Part shown: positions 1 through 10,029 of the stretch, in pieces
Numbering within the stretch: the first letter of the stretch is position 1
Layout: the number at the start of each line of letters is the position of its first letter
NCBI GenBank assembly: GCA_026196495.1
Contig: JAPHSY010000033.1
Span: 124,001 to 188,000, forward strand
DNA length: 64,000 nt
Direction of reading: 5' to 3'
Source of the DNA: Magnetovibrio sp.
Lineage (GTDB): Bacteria > Pseudomonadota > Alphaproteobacteria > Rhodospirillales > Magnetovibrionaceae
Program-made: the position numbers and the translations under genes
Notes under the pieces: model-generated
What the model saw: the letters and a program-made list of their open reading frames with translations, nothing else
The model's database searches: none
What the model was told of the DNA's origin: nothing

Positions 1-22
1 TTTACCAAATTGTTTCTTTGTC

Positions 23-49
23 AAAGGTGCTGTCTCAGCGCCTTTTTTT
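23..49 (+). terminator. Rho-independent terminator of a gene upstream of the window
   Basis: AAAGGTGCT-gtctc-AGCGCCTTT stem (one G-T wobble) followed by a T-run. Confidence 0.75.
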
Positions 50-67
50 ATTGCTTTTTTGTTCATG

Positions 68-97
68 TTGACAAGTATTTGCATAAATGATTAATAT
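68..97 (+). promoter_or_regulatory. Sigma70-like promoter for the DUF2325 gene
   Basis: TTGACA (68-73), 18-nt spacer, TAATAT (92-97). Confidence 0.55.
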
Positions 98-122
98 GCA
101 AATGATAATTATTCGCAAATGA
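98..122 (+). promoter_or_regulatory. Fur-like operator
   Basis: TGCAAATGATAATTATTCGCAAATG; close to the TGATAAT-N-ATTATCA Fur core and imperfectly palindromic. Confidence 0.5.
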
Positions 123-152
123 GTTGGGCTAAAATAGGCAAAGAGCTAAGCG

Positions 153-1424
153 ATGTGTAAGAACTGCGATAAAAACTGTGGTGAATTTGTTGAGAGTCGT
201 TCGCAAATTAAGGGTCGGTTTGCTTTATCCCGTACAAAACCCAAAAAAATAGCAGATTTGAAGCCCGGTTGGATGTGTTCCTTGGTGGGGACATGTTTCA
301 CATTGGAAGAACTGCAAAAGTTAACGCGGCGCCTCAAGCTTGAGTTTGGTAAAGCGAATATTACGGATTATGAGCTTCATGGATATTTTGTGGGTGCAGC
401 TTCCAGCAATCCAAATGTTAGCCGAGCGATGCATTCCATGTTGGTTCGCAAATACCGTCAGATATGGAACAAATTTGCGCAAATCTCCACTGTTGATGAG
501 TTAGAAACGCTCTGGGACACCTCTATGTCAGAAGGTGATGTTGCCGGGCCGTATTGGGCCGTGTTGTCGCATCCGTTGGCAACACTCCAGCTGCAAGAAA
601 AAGCATATGGTGAAGTCCATATGCTGTCGCACTTGGTTGGCGCGACCAATCGTTCAAGCCTAAAAGCATTGCGCAAAAATGAAATTGAAGTTGATCGTAT
701 GCGCGAAGAATTGGATCAAGCGCGTTGTGATATCTGGTCTCGTGACCGAATCATTGCGGGACTACGCAATGAGTTGGATAGCGAAAAGCGTATCCGACAA
801 ATTGATACCTTGGACCGGATTGCCAGCCGTGACGATATGAACACGAATATGGAAACCATATCAGAAAGTTTGCGTGTGGCTCTGGATGATGCTGATCAAA
901 CGAACCAAAAATTACAGGATGCTTTGGCCCGAAAGGCAAAACGTATCGAAGGCCTGGAAATTGAACGTGAACGTCTAAAGCAAGATTTGAAATTACTGGA
1001 AGCAGAAAGCAATCTTTTGGAAAACGTGTCGCCTTCGTTCTTGGGGCAGACTTGTGTAAACGATGGCCAAACTTGTCATGGTGAGGATGAATGCCCGTAT
1101 GACCTTTGCCACAAACGGGTACTCTATGTTGGTGGACGGGCCAAAATGGTCAGCCGTTACCGTGATGTGGTTGAAGGCTGGAACGGTGAATTCCTGCATC
1201 ACGATGGCGGGGTGGAGCAAAGTTATGAGCGCCTTGGTGGTTTGTTGGACCAGGCCGATGTGGTGGTTTTCCCCGCCGATTGTGTAAGTCATTCCGCTGT
1301 TGATCATATCAAAACGCAATGCCGTCAGAGTGGCAAGCGCATGATGCCCGTGCGCACAGCAGGCCTAGGAGCGTTTATGACCGGTTTGCAAGATTTAGCA
1401 AAGCAGGGGCGCTTGGCAAATTGA
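153..1424 (+). CDS. DUF2325 domain-containing protein with N-terminal Cys-rich region and central coiled coil
   Basis: C-terminal RVLYVGGRAKMVSRYRDVVEGWNGEFLHHDGG..EQ matches the DUF2325 pattern. Confidence 0.85.
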   Translation: MCKNCDKNCGEFVESRSQIKGRFALSRTKPKKIADLKPGWMCSLVGTCFTLEELQKLTRRLKLEFGKANITDYELHGYFVGAASSNPNVSRAMHSMLVRKYRQIWNKFAQISTVDELETLWDTSMSEGDVAGPYWAVLSHPLATLQLQEKAYGEVHMLSHLVGATNRSSLKALRKNEIEVDRMREELDQARCDIWSRDRIIAGLRNELDSEKRIRQIDTLDRIASRDDMNTNMETISESLRVALDDADQTNQKLQDALARKAKRIEGLEIERERLKQDLKLLEAESNLLENVSPSFLGQTCVNDGQTCHGEDECPYDLCHKRVLYVGGRAKMVSRYRDVVEGWNGEFLHHDGGVEQSYERLGGLLDQADVVVFPADCVSHSAVDHIKTQCRQSGKRMMPVRTAGLGAFMTGLQDLAKQGRLAN

Positions 1425-1425
1425 G

Positions 1426-2103
1426 TTATCTTAAATAATCCAATAAAGACAATGCACTATAGAGGTTGTTAGCGGCAAGAGCCTGATAGCCATCATCTCC
1501 AACGGCGAGTGCGGCTTCGTGCTCGCCGTCTTTGGTTCCATGTCCAGTCATGACATGGACGCCGCCAACCAATCCCGCATTTTTGCCGGCCAACAGGTCC
1601 AAAGAACGATCGCCGACAATCCATGATTGGCTCAAGTCCACCCCCATAAGATCACGCGCATGGTGCAACATGCCGGGGTTTGGTTTGCGTGCTGGGTGAT
1701 CATCGTGGGCCCAAACACCTTGCCCTTTTTTGTGGAATGGGCAGGCGAACACACCATCAATGTGGGCATCTCCATGGGCCAAATCGGATATGATTTGCGC
1801 TTGAACGGCCACGAAATCATTCCAGCCAAAATAACCATATCCAACACCAGCTTGATTGGTCACAAAGATCACCGGGATGTTGCGCTCATTGGCGGCCTTG
1901 ATGGTTTCGGCTGCATTTGGGGTCAAGTTGACGTCTTCGACTTTGTGTAGGTAGTGCGCCTCTTCCACGACAACGCCGTCACGGTCTAAAAACAAGGCCG
2001 GTCGACCTTCGGTTTGGCTGCGGGGGCTCAAGGTTTGGGTCCAAACCCCATCTGTTAGGCGGGCGCCCAGGGGGAAACTCGAAGGTTTAGGATAGTCTGT
2101 CAT
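1426..2103 (-). CDS. HAD-IIIA phosphatase, GmhB-like
   Basis: LFLDRDGVVVEE, FVTNQAGVGYGYF, KPNPGML, IVGDRSLDLLAGKNAG motifs. Confidence 0.85.
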   Translation of the reverse strand: MTDYPKPSSFPLGARLTDGVWTQTLSPRSQTEGRPALFLDRDGVVVEEAHYLHKVEDVNLTPNAAETIKAANERNIPVIFVTNQAGVGYGYFGWNDFVAVQAQIISDLAHGDAHIDGVFACPFHKKGQGVWAHDDHPARKPNPGMLHHARDLMGVDLSQSWIVGDRSLDLLAGKNAGLVGGVHVMTGHGTKDGEHEAALAVGDDGYQALAANNLYSALSLLDYLR

Positions 2104-2786
2104 GATGTTTTGTTTTCAGTTTCTTCATCGTCTGATTTTAACACGTCTGCCGCAGTGATCAGCGATCCCGTAGCAACTTGTTCCGGCTCGATCGCCAAGC
2201 GGGTGATGGCTTCGGACAGGGCATTGGCATCAACGTTGCGCTCGGTCAACAGGCCGACAATGCGCACCCCTTTGACCAACTCTTGCGATAAAGCGCTCAC
2301 CAGGGTTTTCAACACAGCACCAGAAGCACTGGCGCAGATGTCGTCGGCTTGGGGCTCAGTTGGGGTGTCAATGAGCAACACGATCAAGCCGCGTTCTTCA
2401 TCGTTCATATGTCCAATCATTTCGCGCACCATATTGAGTGGGGCGAATACAGCGGCTTCCCAACTTTTGCGCCAGCGCTCGTCTTCAATGTCTTCCAAGT
2501 TACCGTGCGGCAAATTGCCGGTGCAACTGATGAAGATTTCTGCGTCTGCACAGGCCATACCGATGGCTTCGGCATCAACCGGATTGGCCGGGTTGCCGGA
2601 ATGTTGATTGGCTTCGACGGCATATGTGTTGCGAATGCTGGTGGTGGCTTCGTAGAGTTTGGAAAAGTTCTGTCCCACCAAATGCACGTCACAGCCTGTC
2701 TGTGCCAAGGCTCGTGTCGCCATCAAGCCAATTCCGCCAACAGCGCCTGTAATGAGGGCCGATTTACCAGACAAAGGTCCTTGCAT
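2100..2786 (-). CDS. SDR-fold protein, catalytic motif apparently degenerate
   Basis: ALITGAVGGIGLMATRALA nucleotide-binding motif; overlaps the HAD gene by 4 nt (ATGA). Confidence 0.8.
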   Translation of the reverse strand: MQGPLSGKSALITGAVGGIGLMATRALAQTGCDVHLVGQNFSKLYEATTSIRNTYAVEANQHSGNPANPVDAEAIGMACADAEIFISCTGNLPHGNLEDIEDERWRKSWEAAVFAPLNMVREMIGHMNDEERGLIVLLIDTPTEPQADDICASASGAVLKTLVSALSQELVKGVRIVGLLTERNVDANALSEAITRLAIEPEQVATGSLITAADVLKSDDEETENKTS

Positions 2787-2806
2787 GTAACTGATATTCC
2801 TTGATT

Positions 2807-4438
2807 TTAAGTGCTGGGGAAGCGTTTGGGTGTCAACACTGTGGGTTCAAGCCCCTTGTTATCATTTGCACGGGGGTAATCCAAGGTGTAGTGCAGGCCG
2901 CGGCTTTCTTTGCGCGATTGTGCGGATTGAATAATTAGATCAGCACAAACCGCCAAGTTGCGCAGTTCCAACAAATCGCCATTGACCTGGGCGTTGCCGT
3001 AGTACTCGATAATTTCGGCTTGCAGCATTTCAATACGGTTTTGGGCGCGCTTCAAACGTTTGTCGGTGCGCACAATGCCTACATAATCCCACATGAAGTG
3101 GCGCAATTCTTCCCAATTGTGGGCAATGACCACCTGTTCGTCCGATCCAGTTACTTTACTTTCGTCCCAAGGCGGTGTGGCAGGTGGCAGGGTTTCTTCA
3201 TCGATCTTGGCACGATGAAGACGTTCTTGGATGTCGTTAGCAGCCGCGGTTGAATACACAAAACATTCCAGCAATGAATTGCTGGCCATGCGGTTTGCAC
3301 CGTGTAGGCCCGTGTAGGTCACTTCACCCACGGCATAAAGTCCTGCAACATCGGTGCGTCCACGCTGATCCACGATGATGCCGCCGCAGGTATAATGGGC
3401 TGCTGGCACCACGGGCAGGGGTTCTTTGGTCATGTCAAAACCGAATTCTGTGGTTTTGGCATAAATCATCGGGAAGTGTTCTTTGATGAAGTTTTCACCT
3501 TTATGGGAAATATCGAGATACATACAATCCGCACCCAGGCGCTTCATTTCATAATCGATTGCGCGTGCGACAATGTCGCGGGGGGCCAATTCACCGCGCT
3601 CATCAAAATCATCCATGAAGCGGGTGCCATCTGGACGCTTGAGCAAACCACCTTCACCACGCACTGCTTCTGATACTAAAAACGACTTAGCCTTGGGGTG
3701 GTACAGACACGTTGGGTGGAATTGAGTGAATTCCAAGTTTGCCACACGACAACCCGCACGCCACGCCATGGCGATGCCATCACCGGTACAGATGTCGGGG
3801 TTTGAGGTATAGAGGTACACCTTACTCACACCGCCCGTTGCCATCACCACAAATGGTGCGGAAAAGGCATGAATGTTGCCCGTTTTGGTGTTCAATGCGT
3901 GTAGACCCGTGACGCGCTTGGTGCGACCATGAACATCGCGTTCACACCACAGGTCAACTGCGTTGTGGTGTTCGAAAACAGCAATGTTTTCGTGTTTACG
4001 AACCAATTGTTCCATAGTGGTTTCAATGGCTTGTCCGGTGGCGTCTGCGGCGTGAACAACGCGACGGTGGCTGTGCCCACCTTCACGGGTCAGGTGATAT
4101 TCCGCATTGCCTTCAGGATCGTTCTGAGTGGTGAACTCAACACCATATTTTGCTAAGGTTTCAATGGATTGACGGCCATGCTCAACGATAAAACGGACCA
4201 CGTCTTCATCACATAGACCTGCACCAGCATTCAAAGTGTCGGTGATGTGAGATTCGATACTGTCGTGTTCATCCAATACCGCTGCGATGCCGCCTTGGGC
4301 ATAGAAAGTGTTGCTTTCATGAAGGTCGGCCTTGGTGATCACCGCTACGCGTGCGAAATCTGCCATTTCCAGGGCTAAATTCAGCCCTGAAGCGCCACTG
4401 CCGACCACAAGTACGTCAAATTGATTTTCTGTGCTCAC
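2807..4438 (-). CDS. nadB: L-aspartate oxidase
   Basis: FAD motif [27 protein letters not shown]-type region, GGI.VD..GRT.V.GLYAVGE; adjacent to nadC and nadA. Confidence 0.95.
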   Translation of the reverse strand: MSTENQFDVLVVGSGASGLNLALEMADFARVAVITKADLHESNTFYAQGGIAAVLDEHDSIESHITDTLNAGAGLCDEDVVRFIVEHGRQSIETLAKYGVEFTTQNDPEGNAEYHLTREGGHSHRRVVHAADATGQAIETTMEQLVRKHENIAVFEHHNAVDLWCERDVHGRTKRVTGLHALNTKTGNIHAFSAPFVVMATGGVSKVYLYTSNPDICTGDGIAMAWRAGCRVANLEFTQFHPTCLYHPKAKSFLVSEAVRGEGGLLKRPDGTRFMDDFDERGELAPRDIVARAIDYEMKRLGADCMYLDISHKGENFIKEHFPMIYAKTTEFGFDMTKEPLPVVPAAHYTCGGIIVDQRGRTDVAGLYAVGEVTYTGLHGANRMASNSLLECFVYSTAAANDIQERLHRAKIDEETLPPATPPWDESKVTGSDEQVVIAHNWEELRHFMWDYVGIVRTDKRLKRAQNRIEMLQAEIIEYYGNAQVNGDLLELRNLAVCADLIIQSAQSRKESRGLHYTLDYPRANDNKGLEPTVLTPKRFPST

Positions 4439-4479
4439 CGTATAACCCCTAGTTTCTGTTCAGAGGTTATAAGGCTTTC

Positions 4480-5337
4480 TCAGCCAGCATTCCAGTCTAG
4501 ACCGATGTCCGTAGCCGGGGCAGATTGGGTAATTCGTCCGATTGAGATGCTATCGACGCCAGTTTCAGCAATGGCGCGAACCGTGTCCAAGGTAACCCCA
4601 CCGGAAGCTTCTGATCGTGCACGACCGGCAATGATGGTTACGGCTTCACGCAGTTCGCGCAGCCCCATGTTGTCGAGCAAAATGGCATCCACATCCAGTG
4701 CAACTGCTTCGCACACTTGATCCAGGGTGTCGCATTCAACCTCAATTTTGCGGTGTCCAGCCTGTTTTGCGCCGTTTACGGCTGCTGTGATAGAGCCTGC
4801 CACGGCAACATGATTGTCTTTGATCAAGACCAGATCATCCAAACGCATCCTGTGATTGGTGGCGCCGCCCATCTTTGCGGCATACTTGGCCAAATCACGA
4901 TACCCAGGAAGGGTTTTGCGTGTGTCCAAAATGGTGGCACCTGTGCCTTCGACGGCATCTACATAGGTCCGTGCTAAGGTTGCAATACCGCTTAAATGTT
5001 GCAGAAAATTCAATGCTGTACGTTCTGCCGTTAACAGTGCCCGTGCGGGGCCTTTGACGACGCCCAAAATGGTTCCTGCTTTGACAGTTGCACCATCTTC
5101 AACTTTGCTGTTCCACTCAATGGCGGGATCAACTTTCTCAAATACAAGATTGGCCAAACCCAAGCCTGCCACCGTCATATCGTGGCGTGCAGCCATGACA
5201 CCACGGAAATGCAAATCAGCCGGGATGGTAGATGCGGATGTGATATCGCCACCCTGGCCGAGGTCTTCAGCCAGCGCCATATCGATCAAGCGATGGGTGG
5301 CATCTGTGTCGATGCCCTGGGGGAGATCCTGCGTCAT
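4480..5337 (-). CDS. nadC: Nicotinate-nucleotide diphosphorylase (carboxylating)
   Basis: ILDTRKTLPGYRDLAKYAAKMGGATNHRMRLDDLVLIKDNH; operon context. Confidence 0.96.
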   Translation of the reverse strand: MTQDLPQGIDTDATHRLIDMALAEDLGQGGDITSASTIPADLHFRGVMAARHDMTVAGLGLANLVFEKVDPAIEWNSKVEDGATVKAGTILGVVKGPARALLTAERTALNFLQHLSGIATLARTYVDAVEGTGATILDTRKTLPGYRDLAKYAAKMGGATNHRMRLDDLVLIKDNHVAVAGSITAAVNGAKQAGHRKIEVECDTLDQVCEAVALDVDAILLDNMGLRELREAVTIIAGRARSEASGGVTLDTVRAIAETGVDSISIGRITQSAPATDIGLDWNAG

Positions 5338-5345
5338 GATGAACC

Positions 5346-6362
5346 CTAAGCCGCGTTTTGAGACGGCTTGGCCGCTGGGGCCAATTCCAGCATGCGATCC
5401 AGCGGCTTTTGCGCCCGTGCACGCAGGTCTTCATCCATGGTGATCGCCGGGGTTTCATTGACCATAGCGAGATACATTTTTTCTAATGTATTCAATTCCA
5501 TATAGGGGCAGTTCCCGCAGTTGCAGCCGCCATCTGCACCCGGTGCTGGGTGGAAGATTTTGTTGGGGCTGTCTTTCTCCATCTGGTGGATGATGTTTTT
5601 TTCTGTTGCGACGATGAATTCTTTGGCTGGTGCCTCATGTACGAATTTGAGGATTTGGCTGGTGGAACCGACGTGGTCGGCAACCTCCAAAATACTTTCA
5701 GGGCATTCGGGGTGAGCGGCAACCAAGGCGCCTGGGTGCTGGGTTTTAAGGCGTGAAATTTCGCGTGCAGAAAATTGTTCGTGCACAATACAGGTGCCTG
5801 GCCACAAGACCATGTCACGCCCTGTAACGCGTTCCAGATATGCGCCCAAGTGGCGGTCTGGGGCAAACAGGATTGGTTGGTCTTTGGGTAAGCTCTTGAT
5901 GATGTGTTCAGCACTTGATGAGGTCACAATTACATCGGACAGAGCCTTCACTTCTGCAGAACAGTTGATATAGGTCAGTGAAATGTGATCCGGGTGCGCA
6001 TCGCGCCATTTCTTGAAGGCTTCGGCTTGGCAGCTGTCTTCCAGCGAACAACCGGCTTCGGCATCAGGGATGACCACGGTTTTTTCTGGGCTCAAAATCT
6101 TGGCGACTTCGGCCATGAAGCGGACACCGGAAAAGACAATCATATCTGCATCTGTGGCGGCGGCTTTTCGGGACAAATCTAGGCTGTCACCGACGAAATC
6201 GGCCAGATCTTGGATTTCACCGTCTTGGTAGTAGTGGGCCAAGATAACCGCGTTTTTTTCGCGGCGCAGGCGGTTGATTTCCGCCTGCAAATCCATGTGC
6301 GGGTCTATATCTTGCAAGGTCTTAGACGTGCTGTCTGGCAGAATAACTGTATTGGTCATCAT
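5346..6362 (-). CDS. nadA: Quinolinate synthase
   Basis: AVILAHYYQDGEIQDLADFVGDSLDLSR; conserved Cys; operon context. Confidence 0.96.
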   Translation of the reverse strand: MMTNTVILPDSTSKTLQDIDPHMDLQAEINRLRREKNAVILAHYYQDGEIQDLADFVGDSLDLSRKAAATDADMIVFSGVRFMAEVAKILSPEKTVVIPDAEAGCSLEDSCQAEAFKKWRDAHPDHISLTYINCSAEVKALSDVIVTSSSAEHIIKSLPKDQPILFAPDRHLGAYLERVTGRDMVLWPGTCIVHEQFSAREISRLKTQHPGALVAAHPECPESILEVADHVGSTSQILKFVHEAPAKEFIVATEKNIIHQMEKDSPNKIFHPAPGADGGCNCGNCPYMELNTLEKMYLAMVNETPAITMDEDLRARAQKPLDRMLELAPAAKPSQNAA

Positions 6363-6592
6363 TTTGGTGCGGGGTGATCCCGGTATCCGTCTATTTTGTA
6401 AGTTAGGGGATTCTCAAATCGTCGCCATCTTAACCATCTAAATATGGTTGGGAAAGAGGAACTGCACAAGTTTCCCCCTGATTTTCTGATAATATGTTGC
6501 ATTGCAACGGAAAATGAGGGCTCAAAGGCCTTTATCACGCAGGCTGTGAGCTAAAAATGATACCCTATGAAGCTTTTAGCAGGTGTGAACAG

Positions 6593-7033
6593 TTATAGGT
6601 GTGGACTGTGAAACGGCTTTAGCGTTAGGGGCCTGTCGTTCCAATTAAAATTAAATTTATTATCGATTTTGTTAAAACCATTGATGGATGGGTAATGATG
6701 GCCAAGCCACAAGAGACAGAGCATCACCTTGCGTGAATTGTTATCGGCAAAACCGTCCAATAAAATTTGGCCAAGTAAATTCAATGGGGTAGGGTTTGGG
6801 GCTGAGTCTGAGTGTGGGGTGTTGGAGGGTGTCATGCGGGCGGATAAATTGGCTAAGTATTCATCCATGGCAAACAAGCCTTGGTCTTCAAATTCACGCA
6901 GAGATTTTTGAGTCAGGCAAAACTTAAGGTTTACTCCGTCCAACATGACATTAATCGTTCGGGATGATTCCTGCGGGAGGCGTTCGAAGCCTTGCTCAGC
7001 ATCCGTCGCGTTGTTGGGGTGTGGAGTGGTCAT
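6593..7033 (-). CDS. Hypothetical protein
   Basis: 146-aa ORF in a region lacking a competing long ORF; no family recognised. Confidence 0.5.
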   Translation of the reverse strand: MTTPHPNNATDAEQGFERLPQESSRTINVMLDGVNLKFCLTQKSLREFEDQGLFAMDEYLANLSARMTPSNTPHSDSAPNPTPLNLLGQILLDGFADNNSRKVMLCLLWLGHHYPSINGFNKIDNKFNFNWNDRPLTLKPFHSPHL

Positions 7034-7187
7034 GAGGAGGTCCGTTTATCAGCGTTTTTTCTTAATTAACCCCTCTATTTTCATACATTTACTACTGGCT
7101 CTCAACTGTGCGAAAGCGGTAGAAGCCTTGTCTTAAGTATTACGAGGTATACGAAGGTATGTCAGATTGCTTTACTAAGGCAGTGTC

Positions 7188-8375
7188 TTAGGCGCCAAAA
7201 GCCTGCAGCCCGGTTTGGGCCCGTCCCAAAATAAGGGCATGAATATCGTGTGTGCCTTCGTAAGTGTTTACGGCCTCCAAGTTCATCAAGTGTCGGATCA
7301 CATGAAATTCATCAGATATGCCGTTACCGCCGTGCATATCCCTTGCTTGGCGGGCAATATCTAAGGCTTTGCCGCATGAATTGCGTTTGAGCATGGAAAT
7401 GGATTCGGGTGCACCTTGTCCATCATCAATCATACGCCCTAAACGTAGGCAGGCATTGAGGCCTAAGGTGATTTCGGTTTGCATATCTGCCAGCTTCTTT
7501 TGCACCAATTGCGTGGCCGCTAAGGGGCGGTCGAACTGTTTGCGTTCTAAGGTGTAGTTGAGCGCGGCATGCCAGCAAAACTCTGCCGCACCTAAGGTCC
7601 CCCAGGCAATGCCATAACGAGCCTTGTTGAGGCATCCAAATGGACCTTTAAGTCCTGAAATTTCATGAAAAATATGAGTTTCAGGGACAAAAACCTGATC
7701 CATCACAATTTCACCCGTGATAGAGGCACGAAGTGAGAATTTGCCTTCAATTTTGGGAGTGGAAAGTCCTTCTGCGCCACGCTCCACGACAAATCCACGG
7801 ATAACACCATCCAACTTGGCCCAAACCACGCAAATATCTGCGATGGGAGCGTTGGTGATCCACATCTTTGTCCCTGTCAGGACATAACCACCATCAACCT
7901 TTTCAGCGCGGGCGCGCATGGAGGCGGGGTCTGATCCGGCGTCGGGTTCAGTTAGGCCAAAGCAACCAATCAGTTCACCAGTTGCCAGTCTTGGCAAGTA
8001 TTGGTGCTTCAATTCATCTGTGGCATAGGCATAAATTGGGTACATCACCAATGATGACTGAACGCTCATGGCGGAACGATAACCACTATCGATTCGTTCG
8101 ATTTCGCGTGCCACCAGGCCATAGGCTACATGCGTGACGTTGGCGCAGCCGTAGTCTTCGGGCAGGGTTGGGCCCAATAGACCCAAAGCGCCCATCTCGG
8201 TCATAATTTCTGGATCGAAGGTTTCGTTGCGGTTGGCTTCGATAATGCGCGGCAACAGCTTGTTTTGAGCATAATCGTGAGCCGTGTCGCGGATAAGTCG
8301 TTCGTCTTCAGTGAGTTGATCTTCCAACAAAAGTGGGTCTTGCCATTGAAAATGCGGTTTTGAAGAGTTTGGCAT
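7188..8375 (-). CDS. gcdH: Acyl-CoA dehydrogenase, glutaryl-CoA dehydrogenase type
   Basis: [43 protein letters not shown]; start placed at MPNSSKPHF. Confidence 0.88.
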   Translation of the reverse strand: MPNSSKPHFQWQDPLLLEDQLTEDERLIRDTAHDYAQNKLLPRIIEANRNETFDPEIMTEMGALGLLGPTLPEDYGCANVTHVAYGLVAREIERIDSGYRSAMSVQSSLVMYPIYAYATDELKHQYLPRLATGELIGCFGLTEPDAGSDPASMRARAEKVDGGYVLTGTKMWITNAPIADICVVWAKLDGVIRGFVVERGAEGLSTPKIEGKFSLRASITGEIVMDQVFVPETHIFHEISGLKGPFGCLNKARYGIAWGTLGAAEFCWHAALNYTLERKQFDRPLAATQLVQKKLADMQTEITLGLNACLRLGRMIDDGQGAPESISMLKRNSCGKALDIARQARDMHGGNGISDEFHVIRHLMNLEAVNTYEGTHDIHALILGRAQTGLQAFGA

Positions 8376-8477
8376 GGGATAGCTCCACCAAGGACATCGA
8401 AACAACTCATCCAGTGTTACCAGTAATGATAACACCTGTCATGTTTAGGCTTATTCCCTGCGATTATGTTTGGGTCA

Positions 8478-9149
8478 CTAGCTTTTTGAGAGAGTTTGAT
8501 GGGTGGTGCTGGTGGCAATGGTTGTCAGGAGGGTATAAATTTTACCGTTGATGTCTTGTTTGCTTTTGATGGTGACTTTCAGTTCGATCCCATCACCACC
8601 CCACCAGCGATAGTTACAGCGCGGTGTATCGCCCATGTGATCGCGTTCGCATTTGGCTTCAATTGGCCGACCATATGCTCGTCCATATATCTTCATCACG
8701 TCTTTTTCCGTGAACTTGGTAAAGAACTGGTCATTGCGCAGACGGAAAATCCGCTTTTCGAAGTTGTTATAAAGTTCCCCATCAACGCGGGTATGTGCCT
8801 TTGGCGTAAAAAATGAAGCGCTAATCATGCCTGATTTGGTCCGCAGGGTGAGCATTTTTTCGCCAGGGCGATTTTCTTGCATTTGAGCATGAGGGTATAG
8901 CTTCTTGACCATTTTTTCAGTCATGCCAATGCGAATGCCAGCAATGTCAAAACGATTATTGATGAAGCGGTCGTTGAGAAAGAAGGATACTTCCGGGTCC
9001 AAATCACCACTTTCATCGTCATCACTGACCACAAGCAAATTTTCCATGGTCGCCTGAGATGCAGAGACATACCAGTTCACGCCAACGAGGGCGATAATCA
9101 TCAACACAGAAATGGTCAGCGTGTGGCGCAAATACATGGGCTGGTTCAC
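8478..9149 (-). CDS. Membrane-anchored protein of unknown function (paralog A)
   Basis: N-terminal TM segment; GIRIGMTEKMVKKLYP; YGRPIEAKCERDHMGDTPRCNYRWWGGDG. Confidence 0.75.
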   Translation of the reverse strand: MNQPMYLRHTLTISVLMIIALVGVNWYVSASQATMENLLVVSDDDESGDLDPEVSFFLNDRFINNRFDIAGIRIGMTEKMVKKLYPHAQMQENRPGEKMLTLRTKSGMISASFFTPKAHTRVDGELYNNFEKRIFRLRNDQFFTKFTEKDVMKIYGRAYGRPIEAKCERDHMGDTPRCNYRWWGGDGIELKVTIKSKQDINGKIYTLLTTIATSTTHQTLSKS

Positions 9150-9164
9150 TCTGTCCGTTTCACA

Positions 9165-9929
9165 TCAATACTGGTTGGAATTGCCGATTGTGGTGGACAA
9201 GTTGGCCCGGCGGATGCGGCCTTCTAGACGGGTGTCGGTGGCCATCATGGTAACGTTAATATCTGCATTGGGGATGGATGGGTCGCGACGACTGATCATG
9301 TCTAAACGCAACTCTCCGGGCATCCACCAGCTATATTGGCATTCCTGCATGGCATCCGTTAAACGACGGTTGCATGATGTGACCGAAGGGCCACCGTAAC
9401 GCTTAGATACATTACGCACGAACTCCTCTTCACTCAAATCGGTTACGGTGTGATTGCGTCGTGCTTTGTATGCGATATGGTAGGGACCATCTTCGCCGTA
9501 CCAAACGGTATAATCGCCATCTGTATCGTTATAAGACAGGGTCACCGCCCCATTTGCAGCCATGGCTTTATGAGCATCGGGATGATCTTTGCGCAGAACA
9601 TCCATAGTGGTCCCCAGTTTGACATTGCCAAGTTGATAACCGGTTCGTTCTTTCATGCCAGCCATGGAAAAGAATGTGCTGATTTTGAATTCCATACCTG
9701 GGGTCATTTTGATCATGACAAAGGAACCCAAAATCAAGAAAGCGAACAAGCACATCAAAACCAATGTTTTGATATCATTGTCCTTTTCCTGGCGTTTTAA
9801 GCCTGCTGTGGGGCGTGTTTTGGGTTTCGATTTGGTTTTGGAGGATTGGTAGTACAAGATATCGTCGCCAAAATCGTACTCTGGCGTTTTATCTTTCTTG
9901 TGTATGCGATTGGCAGGCGTATAAGCCAT
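9165..9929 (-). CDS. Membrane-anchored protein of unknown function (paralog B)
   Basis: One TM segment; LGNVKLGTTMDVLRKDHPDA; YGGPSVTSCNRRLTDAMQECQYSWWMPG. Confidence 0.75.
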   Translation of the reverse strand: MAYTPANRIHKKDKTPEYDFGDDILYYQSSKTKSKPKTRPTAGLKRQEKDNDIKTLVLMCLFAFLILGSFVMIKMTPGMEFKISTFFSMAGMKERTGYQLGNVKLGTTMDVLRKDHPDAHKAMAANGAVTLSYNDTDGDYTVWYGEDGPYHIAYKARRNHTVTDLSEEEFVRNVSKRYGGPSVTSCNRRLTDAMQECQYSWWMPGELRLDMISRRDPSIPNADINVTMMATDTRLEGRIRRANLSTTIGNSNQY

Positions 9930-10029
9930 TATTTAATCCTCAAAACCACCTGTTAACTCGGCCTTTCACTGAGGATACGAATAATTTCAATCTGAAGCTG
10001 TGTTGTTCGTCACACCTAGGGTAAGTATA

